Below, one piece after another: positions 53,595-64,000 of a stretch of DNA of 64,000 bases (positions within the stretch are counted from its first letter, which is position 1; each line of letters begins with the position of its first letter). The position numbers and the translations under genes were made by a program. The notes beneath the pieces are model-generated. The model saw only the letters and a list, made by a program, of their open reading frames with translations. It did no database searches and was not told where the DNA came from. Source of the stretch: Protopterus annectens (Eukaryota; Chordata; Ceratodontiformes; Protopteridae); contig NC_056743.1 of NCBI RefSeq assembly GCF_019279795.1, positions 1,781,389,466-1,781,453,465 of the forward strand. The letters run 5' to 3'.

Positions 53595-56500
53595 TCTTCT
53601 ATTGCACAAAAAAATAGTTTATGCACTTCCATTTGAAGATATAATAAGTAGACAGAAGTTACTAGAAATTAAACAGTTGACATCTACATGTTGCTGTATT
53701 GATGCCTTGAAGTCTGCAGAGTATCTGAGGCCTACTACTTTGACAGAGTCACAGCAGCTGGGTATTTTCACTCTACACACTCTAAAATACCTGAAACTGG
53801 TAGAAGAAGGTTTTGGAACATGCTGGACAAGGAAAAAGAGAAAAAGATGTCAAAGAACAAGGAAAGGAGGATGCAGAGCAGGTATTACCATTAAGCTAAA
53901 AGCAAACCCTTACAGGCCTGCACTACCAACAATACTGATAGCTAATGTGTGGACACTGGATAGTAAGATGGACTACTTTAGACTGGAACTCTGCAATAAG
54001 AACAAGGTTTAAAATACTGGTTTATTTTTGTTTACTGAGACATGGCTGCATGGCAAGATAAATGAGAATCTCACGCTGTTTCATACAGACAGAAAACATA
54101 CACTGTGTGGAAAGGCCAAAGGAGGAGGAGTTTGCATTTCTGCATCTCTGTTGACAGAAGATGGTGCAGTAACATGAAATCTTATTATCACACTGCTGTG
54201 AGAACATAGAGTTTCTGTCCATCAGACTTAGACCATTTTACTTGCCCAGGGAGCTGAATGGGTTCAGTGTAACAGAGGTGTATATCCCACCCAGTGCTAA
54301 TACCACCAAAGCTCTAAATAAACTATGCAATCATATCGGTGAGTTGCAGAGCAAAAATCCTGACTTTGTACACATGGTAGCAGAGGACTTTAATAAGGCA
54401 GATCTGAAAGAAGTACTCCCACACTACCATCAGTATATGGACATTCCCAAAATGGGTGATAATATCCCAGACAAGGTTTATACAAATTTAAAAAAAGCCT
54501 ACATGGCAGTGCAACTTCCACAAATGGGAAAATATGACCATTACCCCATCTTGCTATCACCATCCTACAAACCAGCACTGATTAGAGAGGAAATCACAAG
54601 GAAATAAATCAGGGTCTGGCCATAGGGTGCCATGGAGGCCCTCCAAGACTGCTTTGAAAGAACAAACTGGGATATGTTCAAGGAGGCAGTGAATCAGCAT
54701 CTAAATATAGATGAATACACGGAGGTTGTGATGTCATACATTTCAAACTGCATTGATGAAGTAACAAGCACTAAGAGCATCACTATCAGAGCTGACCAGA
54801 AGCCATGGCTCACCCCCAAGGTATATGAGCTTCTGAAGGTGAGAAATGCAGCTTACAGAGCTAGGGATAAAGCAGCCCTAAAGGAAGCCATGGCTCACCC
54901 CCAAGGTATATGAGCTTCCGAAGGCAAGAAATGCAGCTTACAGGGCTAAGTAGAAAGCAGCCTTAAGGGAAGCAAGAGGCAGTCTGAGGAGAGGTATAAA
55001 GGAGGTAAACAGGAAGTATAACAGAAGAATGAAGAGCAACTTTGATGTCATGAGGGATGCAAGGAGATTATTGCAAGGCATACAGGAGAGCACTGACTAC
55101 AAAATCAGGTCAACACAGTATGAGGCCAACATCGAATTCATGGAAAGTCTGAATACTTTCTTTGGAAGATTTGAGGAGAGAAACAACAGGTTGGCACTAA
55201 AGCTACCCACTGATGATAAGGATGCTATGCTCACAATCAGTACAGATGAGGTGAGAAGAGAGCTAAGGAACGTGCACCCCAGGAAGGCTGCTGGCCTAGA
55301 CAACATACTGGGCAAGGTATTAAAAGGCTGTGCTGATAAACTCTGCACAGTACTCATGAAGATATTTAACACCTCAATTGCCATGTTGTAAGTACTCTCA
55401 TGCTACAAGGAAATAAACATCATACATTTGCCTAAGAAGACCTCCCCCTCCAGCTTTAATCACTACAGACCAGTCACTCTGACATCCACTGTTATGAAAT
55501 GTTTAAGCGTCTGATCAAAAAGCATTTGTCATCAGGCCTACCTCCCAATTTTGACCCTCTGCAGTTTGCTTACAGTGCCAAAAGATCCATGGCTGATGTC
55601 ATTTCATTAGCGCTATACAGCTCTCTTGAACATCTAGAGGGCAATGACAACTATGTGAGGATGCTGTTCATAGATTTCAGCTCAGCATTTAATACAGTGG
55701 TACCAATGCAGCTGATAGAAAAACTGGCATATACAGTAGTCAGTAAACATCTCTGTGACCGGATCCTGGACTTCCTGACTGAGAGGCTACAGAGAGTGAG
55801 TTTGGGTAAGAACACATCAAGATGTATGAAGATTAATCCCAGGGTACCACAGGGATGTGTTTTCACTCCACTGTTATTCACCATCTTGACCTATGATTGC
55901 TATGCAAAGCAGACGTCCAACCATATCATCATGTTTGCTGATGATACCACAGTTGTAGGGCTCATCACAAGGGGGTATGAAAGGACATACAGCAAAGAGG
56001 TGGCATCTCTGATCAGTCGGTGTGAAGGGAACATCCTTGACCTGAATGTAAGCAAGGCCAAAGAGATTATCATCTACTTCTGGAAAAAGAAAACAAACAA
56101 GCTAAGCTCCCACCTCATATCCTCTCCACCGTCTGTATAGGTACTATTGAGAGTATCCTCACCAGCAACTTCACAGTGTGGTTTGGAAGTTGTACAGATA
56201 CAGAAAGGAAGGCACTGCAGAGAGTGGTGAGGGTTGCAGAGAAGATAACAGGTACCAGACTTCCAGTGGTACAACAACTTTACTCTGCAAGAAGCATCAG
56301 AAGGGCCACCAGAATAATACATGACACCACGCATCCAGCACACAGACTGTTTCAGCATTTGGTATCAAGTAGAAGATATTGCCATATCTGTGGCAGGGCT
56401 ACCAGATTCAATAACAGTTTCTACCCGACAGTTGTCAGACTTCTGAACTTGGGCATATGTCACAGAAAACTAGACATTAACTAAGTCAGTTCTTTCTTTT

Positions 56501-56880
56501 TCACAAACTCTATAGTCTGTTGTATAATATATACCACACAATTCCAAGTAAGTGCAATATTTATTTATTTTATCCCTATCAAGTGCAATACTAGATGGAC
56601 AACTTGGCAATGTGCAATTTGTAATGTGTCTTTTGTTTAAATGGGGTAGTTATTATAACTTAGGGGAGGGTATACTTATTCTGTTTTCAAGTTTTGAAAA
56701 TTTTTCTGCTCTTTCTTATACTGGGAGTAGGATTGCATATGTTAATTATGTTCATTATTTTATTGTTGTTTTACTTTCTGTTTGTAATCTCAAGAAGGAG
56801 CTGATACATGAAATTGAATTTAAGCTACACGTGTGGCCCTAAATGACAATAAAGTTTAATTTGAATCTCGAATCTTGAAA
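53595..56880 (+). pseudogene. L2-like LINE, nearly full length, frameshifted
   Basis: Pieces in order: the basic N-terminus and LKANPYRPALPTILIANV (53890-53950); endonuclease segments TETWLHGKINEN and GGGVCIS; VTEVYIPPSANTTKALNKLC, VAEDFNKADLKEVLP and NIPDKVYTNLKKAY (54242-54607); linker KPWLTPKVYELLKVRNAAYR (54632-54913). RT entry is VHPRKAAGLDNILGKVLKGC (55029-55391). The RT core (55499-56140) has LFIDFSSAFNTVVP, PQGCVFTPLLFTI and MFADDTTVVGL with FADD intact at residues 146-149 of that frame. The C-terminal domain is WFGSCTDTERKALQRVVRVA (56176-56484). The 3' end near 56880 is AATAAAGTTTAATTTGAATC. Broken by at least four shifts/stops, one caused by an 85-bp tandem duplication. Same motif set as vertebrate L2-clade elements. 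Confidence 0.88.
54801..54970 (+). repeat. 85-bp tandem duplication in L2-like ORF
   Basis: AGCCATGGCTCACCCCCAAG starts at 54801 and again at 54886. The two 85-bp units differ at a handful of sites. Because 85 is not a multiple of three, the copy shifts the reading frame and creates a stop soon after. Confidence 0.92.
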
Positions 56881-57298
56881 ATGATTTGTGAAAAGGCCTA
56901 CAAATACAACCATGGTCATTCATCATATTCCATACACTGATACTATGCACACAGTCATACAACTGTGCCAGTGTCACATACCTGTGCACACCTGTGCCAT
57001 ACTGCAAGTGTCACTGGGATGGTAGAATGCAAAGTTTGTAGATGGTTGATCTGCTCCACCACAACACTTATCCTAATACACCAACACTATACAAATAAAG
57101 TGTATCATACCATGTCAACAGTTCTCAGTGGGCATATTACTACAGCTTTTACAGAAGGAGCATATAATGCAGTGGCAGCAATGGCCATCAATATGTTATC
57201 TCACATCACAGATTGTAATACTTTGTTGTAACCATACTGTACATCCATAATTCACGATAGCACATGTCAATGACAGCAATAATGACATGCCAACTTTT
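56881..57298. other. no recognised feature
   Basis: AT-rich sequence after the LINE tail; nothing assignable. Confidence 0.35.
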
Positions 57299-57365
57299 CA
57301 TAGGATCATAGGACCTTATTAGGCTAATGGCCAATGTCACATGAAATCCTAGCCATTATTATACC
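57299..57365 (-). repeat. CR1/SINE-A tail fragment
   Basis: The minus strand reads GGCTAGGATTTCATGTGACA, TTGGCCATTAGCCTAATAAG, then TCCTATGATCCTATG: a diverged copy of the tail at 18892-18960. Confidence 0.65.
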
Positions 57366-58135
57366 ATGTAAAAATCAATTCCTATAGCTATATTAGGGAA
57401 AATAGTAAGACTATTGTACGTATGTGTATATTTGCTGTATTGCATTATATCCTGCCACTGTCCATACAGGGCACGTGCACCATATCCTGACAGAATTGGC
57501 AATCACACATGCAGTGGTCTGGAGATGGCTTGCACAGGCTCATGGAAGGACTCTGCTTCGTATTGTGTGTGTGCATATTTGACATGAGGACATCCTCTAC
57601 TCCTCTTCAGGAAGGATGTCATGTGGCTATAGGAAAAAAAGAGGATACATGGAGCTACGTGAAAGGTACCCCAAGTGGTAATGAAACTAAGAGCTATTCC
57701 AAAGATTATACACAAACAATAATGTACCACCAGCCACACACAGTAGTAGACTGGGCCTGATTTGAACATTTCATCTGTGTAGGCATAGAAAATGAATGCC
57801 ATGGAATGTGACAGTAGCATCACAACATATGTCTGACTGTAACTCTGTCACATTGCACTTTATGGACTATGATAGCATCCTTGTATGCTGAGGAGAACAT
57901 GTTGGGAGAAGTGTAGGGCAAAGATGTGAAGTTACATCCCTGAGTAAAACTGTCTCATAAATTATATAGTTGCATGTATAGATATATAAGTTGCCTGCTG
58001 TCAGATTAGAACACTTATATGTGTAAGTAAAGTAGCTTGCAAACACAGTAGTTAATGTTATTGCCACAGTACAGGATCATCTTGAATGTTGTCAGAGTGC
58101 ATGTTATACAGAATGACATCATTGCATGTCATCAT
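57366..58135. other. no recognised feature
   Basis: Non-coding AT-rich sequence. Overlapping sense and antisense frames near 57503-57823 show no domain. Confidence 0.35.
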
Positions 58136-58228
58136 TGTATGCTACAACAAGATGTTTGTTGGAGGGTTTGACATAGCTGTGGACTCATGTGTCATTTGCA
58201 AATAGTCACCATAGTGATTGTTGAATGT

Positions 58229-58229
<1 letters not shown>

Positions 58230-58318
<89 letters not shown>
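58230..58318. repeat. (CA)n microsatellite
   Basis: About 89 bp, pure, inside array unit 1. Confidence 0.97.
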
Positions 58319-58321
<3 letters not shown>

Positions 58322-58525
58322 AATGCAGTGAGCACAGAACCCCTACCAAATTATTTACAGAGCACAGTACTTAACACAAATGACACACCAAAAGTCTAGT
58401 TTTAGAGAGTCAGATAACACGTTATAGCTGATGGCATCAGCAGAGTCTAGTGAGAAGAAGATGGTAATAGCAGTGTCCTACATGCTGGTGTAAAATAGTC
58501 TCTTGAATGTTAACCAAGTGAACGC

Positions 58526-58552
58526 ACACACACACACGCACACAGACACGTG

Positions 58553-58602
<50 letters not shown>

Positions 58603-58609
58603 CACACAT

Positions 58610-58681
<72 letters not shown>
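58526..58681. repeat. (CA)n microsatellite
   Basis: About 155 bp of CA repeats with ATGC interruptions, at the same relative position in array unit 2 as the tract in unit 1. Confidence 0.97.
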
Positions 58682-58682
<1 letters not shown>

Positions 58683-59680
58683 AGTTAATTGCAGTGAAAA
58701 CAGAACCACTACCTAACAAAGTACACCAACTAGAAAACTCAATATTTAACTCAACTAGAGAACTCAATATTTAATGCAAGCACAGGACAAGTCTGACTTG
58801 GAGAGTGCCAGCAGCACTTCCTAAGTGATGACATCAGCAGTGTCTGGTGAAAAGAGGATGGTAATAGCAGTATACCACATGCAGATATAAAATGGTCTAT
58901 TGAATGTCATTGCAAAATGGACTCTTGAATGTCAACCAACCAAATAAACACATACACGCACACATACACCAGCTGACTGCAGTGAAAACAGAACCCATAC
59001 CTAAGTACACTGACTACAGAACTCAGTGTTTAACACAAGTGTACAGCACAAGTCTAACTTGGAGAGTGTTGGACAACACTTCACTTTATAAGTGATGACA
59101 TCAGCAGTGTTTGAGGAGAAGAGGATAGTGATAGCAGTGTTCCACATGCAGGTGTAAAATGGTATCTTGAATATTAACCAAGTGAACAAGCACAGACATA
59201 CATTGACTGCAGTGAGAATAAAACCCCTGTCGATCTAAATATACCCACTAGATAACTCAGTATTTAAAGCAAGCACCACGGCACAATGCTGACTTTTACA
59301 ATGCTGCAGGACAATTTATAGCAGATGACATCATTGCTGGCTCTTTGAGAGAATATGTGAGGCCTGAATTAAATGGATATGTAGGCATGTACCACTGGTA
59401 GTCCATGGGATTGTACAGATGACTGAAGGATACACAGTTATGCTGTTCTGACTAGACAGACATACACACGTACCAGTTGACTGCAGGGAGATTAGAATCC
59501 CTACCTAAATAGGTACAACAGCTAGAGAACACAATACTTCATACAGGCACCATGGCAGAAATCTGATTTTTGTAATGCTGTCATGCAATTTATAGTGGAT
59601 GTTTTAGAGAAGATGTTGTGAGGCCTGAATTAAATGGATTTCTAGGCATGTACAACTGTCAAAATATTGGTATTCCATGG

Positions 59681-61255
59681 GATTGTATTGTCCTTTTGGA
59701 GTGCTTGACATATTTTCCAATGGACCATAACAGAGAGCATCCTCTCCATTTGCTGTAGTTTTAGTTTTTCTTTACACATGGTTATGCACTTTAAAAGTGA
59801 ACATGCTTTAGTGAGATGTCAAATGAGTGCATTTTTCTTTTTTTATAAATTTTTTAACACCTTTTTTGTTTTGTAATTTTAAATGTTAAAGTGGCTTAAT
59901 TGATTAATATAGTGGAAAATAATATAAATAGAGGATTTGTATGTCTTTCTGGTGTCTTGTCAAAAGAAGTTCTTGACGAAAACATATTGTGCAAGTGGCG
60001 TTAATGTGAAATAAAATTTGGTAGTGCTTTACTTTTGGAAGTGATGCTTCTTGTGCTCGAAGGTAGCAATTCAACCCCTAATGTGTGGTCCAATGTACCT
60101 TGGCTTTGGTGTTTAATTTGTTTTATTGACCAAGGTTTTCCTTGATTTTTTTTATGTTTTGACTAAATATTTGTTACTTGTGGTATTTGAACCCACAACA
60201 TCTGACTACAGTATTAGAATTGATTTCTACAGCTGACTTGTACTACTGACTGAGGCATGCATGCTTGATATTACAGTTAGGATAGAAGAGCAACACTTTA
60301 CATAAAATAATAGTTATGTTGTGCTGCAGACATACCCCTTGCTTCCCTCAATCTTTATGAATATTCATCTTTGGCCTCCCTATTCACCATTATCTCCTGG
60401 TTGGCTGTGGAATAAAAAGAAAAGAGCAAGAATGAGCATTATATATACCAGTCTTGCCTATATGCAGCTGTCTATCTAGTGTAAATTCTGTTTATACTTA
60501 CACAACTGTGAGATGAGAGCAGTCCTAAGCTCAGCCAAGCCACTGGTTGAGCCAGCCACTGGTTGAGGGCATCCTGCTTGCACCTTTTGAGGTCATTGAA
60601 ATGGTGCTTGCACTGTCCTCCAGTGCATGGAATGCCAGTCCCACTGGAGATAGCCTTATCCACACTATTCTATGCCTCAGACTTGTGCTGGGAGCTGGTA
60701 TAGTCCCCCTGTAAGAGCCTTTGTCTGAGGCGCTTTACAAGGAGTCTGATAAAGATTCTGGACTACTCAACACCCCACTGTTGAGCCCTAAATTGGGCAT
60801 CTTCATTTCTACTTGCAGACATGTCACTCAGGGCAACCAGCAACACATAAAAGCTCTTTCCCACCGATTTCTGTTATTACTTTTAACATTTGTGCAGAAA
60901 CCCGAACAATGATAGCATCCATATTTATGCAATGTTAAATGGAGAAAAACAGTGCCAAACAGAGAGGAAAGCAGTTTTTAAAATATATAGGTTAATCTGA
61001 CAGTTAGGATTAGTTTATGGACTGTTTGCTGCTCTACCTGTCATTTGATTCAACTTTACAGACATGTATCAGGGGCATAAATTTTATGACCTCACACTTT
61101 TTTGTGTGTCTTTACACACTGATAGAATTAATTTGCACAATGTAGGATTCAAACATATGTATTAGAGACAAAACATATTCTTCAACATAGGTGATTTTTC
61201 ATTCCTGTCACAGAAGTGTTTGCTGAACGTGCTCATTAATTAATATATAAATACA
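59681..61255. other. AT-rich DNA with a possible PLE end
   Basis: At 59957-59985, TGTCAAAAGAAGTTCTTGAC then GAAAACATATTG resembles the hammerhead region at 14430-14466 (AGTC..GACGAAAACGTG), but CTGATGA is lost, so this would be a decayed PLE 3' end. The rest (to 61255) is unrecognised; a tRNA-like B-box inverse (TTTGAACCCACAA) occurs near 60188. Confidence 0.35.
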
Positions 61256-61261
61256 AATTTA

Positions 61262-61515
61262 TTTATTTATTTTTATTTATTTACTGGGAAAATTCAACTT
61301 TGAACAAAGTCAATTTTCAGAGAAGACTCGGGGAGAAACGCTCCAGACGCATGTCTGTGTAACATGGAAGGAAATCAGAGTACCCAGAGAAAACCCACAC
61401 GAAAGCAGGGAGGACATGCAGACTCCACACAGAAGGCACTTCAGCCAAGAATCAAACCAGAGAACTTCTTGCTGTAAGGTGACAATGCTACCACTGCACC
61501 ACTGCGCCATCCACA
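61262..61515 (-). mobile_element. SINE family C copy 2
   Basis: The minus strand: GGATGGCGCAGTGGTGCAGT, GGTAGCATTGTCACCTTACA (A-box region), TCTGGTTTGATTCTTGG (B-box). The core is GTGTGGAGTCTGCATGTCCT, CGTGTGGGTTTTCTCTGGGT, and the 3' tail is of the AAATAAATAAA type. Full length and better preserved than the copy at 48945. The tRNA-like part belongs to the SINE promoter, not a functional tRNA gene. Confidence 0.88.
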
Positions 61516-62063
61516 TGATGACCACATGACAGAGTGAGGGTTTAACCCTGTATGTGTGGGATCTGACAGAGTCCTGGTTTATACATTCATGTGTGTTTGA
61601 CTATCATTTATGCCTTAAGGCCATTCAAGGCCAGAGAAGTCAATTATAATTACAGAAACAGAATATTCAGTATACCATCTGTCACACATATAATTCATAT
61701 GAGCTCCATTGCTATACATATTGTTATTTATCATTATGCTTAATTTTTTATTTGTTTTTTAAAAGTGAGTGGACACGCATAAGTAAGATTGTGATTGTGC
61801 TAAGTTAGAACCATGACTCATATGTATTGTGAACATTAACTTATACCAGCTGACAGAGGGAAGTTTGGACTACAAGTGTATTTTTTACAGTCAGTACTGT
61901 GTACAATGCCCATTGCAACTGAGACCTTGTTTTTCATAGTTGTTTGTTACTTATACATAAATATTAAAGAGTTGAGTGTTCAAACATATGTGTGTGACAT
62001 GACACTTCAGAAAATAAATGTGTAATTGTTGAACCATAATTCTACTGATACACACAGTTAGAC

Positions 62064-62066
<3 letters not shown>
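61516..62066. other. no recognised feature
   Basis: AT-rich, non-coding. Confidence 0.35.

Positions 62067-62152
<86 letters not shown>
62067..62152. repeat. (TA)n microsatellite
   Basis: About 86 bp, pure TA. Confidence 0.97.
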
Positions 62153-62156
<4 letters not shown>

Positions 62157-63538
62157 CCCTGTGTATGCACAATGCACCTGCTATAGACAGTTATTTCTAT
62201 GTTTGATTATTGTTTTATGTTAATTTTAGTATAATGTAAACTGGAACAACAGGAATAAAGCATTGGACTTTAGTAGATTAGAACCCAGACTCACCTGTAT
62301 TGTACCCTACACTTACCCCTGCTGCCATAAGAACAGTTGAGAAACAGTTGTATATTTTCATATTCATTATTAAATATGTGTGTTAACAGCTGCCCAATGC
62401 CACTTATCATGTTTGCATGGTGACAAACCATAGAGGATACAATATATCCATTTTGAAATTGTCTACTGTCTGCTTCCTGTCTGCAGGTGTTGGGGAAGGT
62501 TGCTAACTGCTGGGCAATCACACTTACTTGATTTGCACAATAGCAATAAGAAAATGCAACAATGTCTCCATCTTGGAATTGAGTACTCTCTGCTGCTTGT
62601 CTGCTTTGTGTGGGCTATTGCGCTAGGTTTGCACAAAGTTAAGCCCCACACATACATGACAGGTGGCAAAGGTCACTTTGCTTTATCCTTGTGAGCAGTA
62701 TTTATTAGATTTCATCCTTAAAAGCAAATGTGGGACTTGAGCCGCGATCTACAGATAGTACATACTGTGTGGTTCACCGTGTTTAGCAGGTGTGTTACAC
62801 ACACACATGATTCACAGATGTAGTTTATGTAGTCTTTATCATAGATGTACATTACATGGAATTTGCTGTATTTATCAGTTTTCCCATGATTGACCTAAGC
62901 CACACACCATGCAAATAGTGTATTAAAAAATAAACAACATTGCAAAAGAAATGTTAGTACACATTAAAGATTTTTACAAAAGTCTGGACTTGAACTGTCA
63001 CACCAATGAACCTACAAAACACAGTAAAGGTACCTTATCCTTCTTTACCACAGAAACAGCTTTTCAGCAGGAATGAAAATTATTGTTCATAGAAGTAAGT
63101 CCCAAACCATCCACAGTATTAACAAAATATATTACCTTGTACACTGTCAGTTGTTTGTACATGTGCTAATTTCAGATTTAATGTGAGTGATCACACAACC
63201 ATTTATGACTATTGTTTGCAGCAAAGCATTTCTGTCTTATCTTTGAATGGTGTTCATGCTTCTGTTATCTGAGCAGTAATATGAGACATGCAGTATGTAA
63301 GGCATTTTGTATCATTGTCCTTAAAATGTTTGACAATATTAAATGGCAATAATATACAGATTTGAACAAAGGCAGGGGAATTTGAATATTACTGAAAGGA
63401 AACTGAGAAATGTGTGCTGCTTACTTACATTTAAAACCTTAAAACAATTACTTCTACACTTTGTAAGTCTAACCTGGGTCACACACCCACTGGAGGCAAG
63501 GGAGTGTGAATTGCTGTTGTACTTTCCTTCTCCCTACC
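62153..63538. other. no recognised feature
   Basis: AT-rich sequence. A few inverse B-box-like strings (for example GGGACTTGAGCC near 62732 and GGACTTGAACTG near 62987) hint at very old SINE heads, but not enough to define copies. Confidence 0.3.
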
Positions 63539-63974
63539 AGTAATTATTCACAAGTAAAACTGTTTGACAGACTTCTACACTGACTAAAGAAGAAATTGCT
63601 AGGAAACCACTTGGTTGGCAGCAGACAACTGTTTTATTAAGCGCTGTTTTTTGTGGCTAGAAATCTCCTGCAGTATGACTTTTATGCTATTATAATTTAA
63701 AATTTAGGTCTAACTGACTGATGTTATCTAAGAAATTTTAAAGCATAGGGAATTTACATGTGAAAGTTTTATTTATGTGACAGGGGGTGTTTTAAATGGA
63801 GGTGGTTTTGAACCAGCTGATTGTATGACATGGTTATTTAAACAGCGTGTTTGAGTGTATTTTTTTATCTGAAGAAGTCTCTCTACTTTGAGAGATGAAA
63901 AGCGCTTAATAAAACAGTTGTCTGCTGCCAACCGAGTGGTTTCCCAACAAATTATTCTTTAGTAATTATTCACA
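63539..63974 (+). mobile_element. short PLE-derived element with 14-bp TSD
   Basis: Direct repeat AGTAATTATTCACA at 63539-63552 and 63961-63974 brackets a 408-bp insert. The insert ends carry a 63-bp inverted repeat (63583-63645 and 63901-63963, 58 of 63 matches by eye) that includes GGCAGCAGACAACTGTTTTA and AGCGCT. A hammerhead core lies just inside the right arm. No coding sequence. Best read as an internally deleted PLE derivative with an inverted end. Confidence 0.82.
63863..63908 (+). ncRNA. hammerhead ribozyme core (PLE type)
   Basis: CTGAAGA (63869-63875), stem II TCTCTC/GAGAGA with a TACTTT loop (63878-63895), GAAA (63897-63900), then AGCGCT. All core bases are intact, and the six-pair stem II is perfect. 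Confidence 0.8.
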
Positions 63975-64000
63975 GTTATAATCCATTCATAACAAACACT

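Larger units (their letters stand above)
58140..59680 (+). repeat. tandem array of ~5 divergent ~230-300-bp units
   Basis: Each unit contains, in order: an AC-rich or (CA)n stretch; TTGACTGCAGTGA(A/G)AACAGAACCC-like sequence (58325, 58684, 58975, 59203, 59475); AACTAGAGAACTCAATATTT (or similar); AGTCTGACTTGGAGAGTG; GATGACATCAGCAGTGTCT; GAGGATGGTAATAGCAGTGT; CACATGCAGGTGTAAAATGG; TTGAATGTTAACCAAGTGAA. The last two units share TGAGGCCTGAATTAAATGGA. Divergence rises toward the right end. The GAACCC segment recalls a tRNA B-box on the opposite strand, so the unit may derive from a SINE. Confidence 0.8.

Noticed and set aside
53602..54012. Independent host gene of 136 codons
   Set aside because: The latter half is the conserved start of L2-type ORF2 (LKANPYRPALP) and lies directly upstream of the endonuclease pieces.
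58140..59680. CRISPR array
   Set aside because: Units are long and diverged, spacers are not unique, and the context is eukaryotic.
61440..61515. Possible tRNA gene
   Set aside because: Has A- and B-box sequences but no complete cloverleaf, and it continues into a SINE body seen again at 48945.

Overview
This 64-kb window is AT-rich vertebrate-type genomic DNA made almost entirely of transposable elements, their fragments, and microsatellites. I found no host protein-coding exon, no rRNA, no functional tRNA gene and no CRISPR array. Several lines point to a repeat-rich vertebrate genome: Penelope-like elements (PLEs) with GIY-YIG domains and hammerhead-ribozyme cores, CR1-type and L2-type LINEs, a DIRS-like remnant, a hAT element with 8-bp target duplications, tRNA-headed SINEs, long (TA)n and (CA)n tracts, and CCCTAA telomere-type repeats. 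An amphibian, lobe-finned or ray-finned fish, or cartilaginous fish would fit. I cannot name the species.

Layout. 1-2.3 kb: unannotated DNA with a tandem duplication and a possible hAT end. 2.5-6.7 kb: a dense cluster of hairpin-rich foldback elements (copies F1-F4) embedded in (TA)n/(TG)n tracts, plus two opposed copies of one SINE. 6.7-10.1 kb: no recognised feature. 10.1-12.1 kb: CR1-like LINE. 12.2-14.5 kb: PLE fragments with two hammerhead cores and a perfect 54-bp inverted repeat. 16.3-21.1 kb: two CR1-like copies and opposed PLE ends. 21.2-29.9 kb: a nested PLE complex in which a plus-strand PLE with an uninterrupted 768-codon RT/GIY-YIG frame sits inside a minus-strand PLE. 29.9-33.2 kb: foldback copies F5-F7, a SINE and CR1 debris. 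35.0-38.6 kb: a complete non-autonomous hAT-like element. 38.7-41.5 kb: SINE, CR1 esterase/endonuclease region, and another LINE 3' end. 41.5-46.2 kb: mostly unrecognised. 46.2-49.5 kb: DIRS-like and LINE remnants, one split by a SINE. 50.9-52.0 kb: foldback copies F8 and F10, the latter carrying telomere-like repeats. 52.2-56.9 kb: decayed CR1 copy, then a nearly full-length but frameshifted L2-like LINE. 58-59.7 kb: tandem array of divergent ~250-bp units with (CA)n expansions. 63.55-63.96 kb: a short hammerhead-bearing PLE derivative with a 14-bp target duplication.

How the parts relate. The SINEs with a CCTATGAA tail share their 3' end with the local CR1-like LINE, which suggests a SINE-LINE partnership. 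The PLE ends carry hammerhead cores in both orientations. The foldback family has a conserved core but several arm types, and every arm is itself a palindrome. This is the structure that standard element classes explain least well, and it is my best candidate for something undescribed. All names come from reading motifs; no database search was possible.
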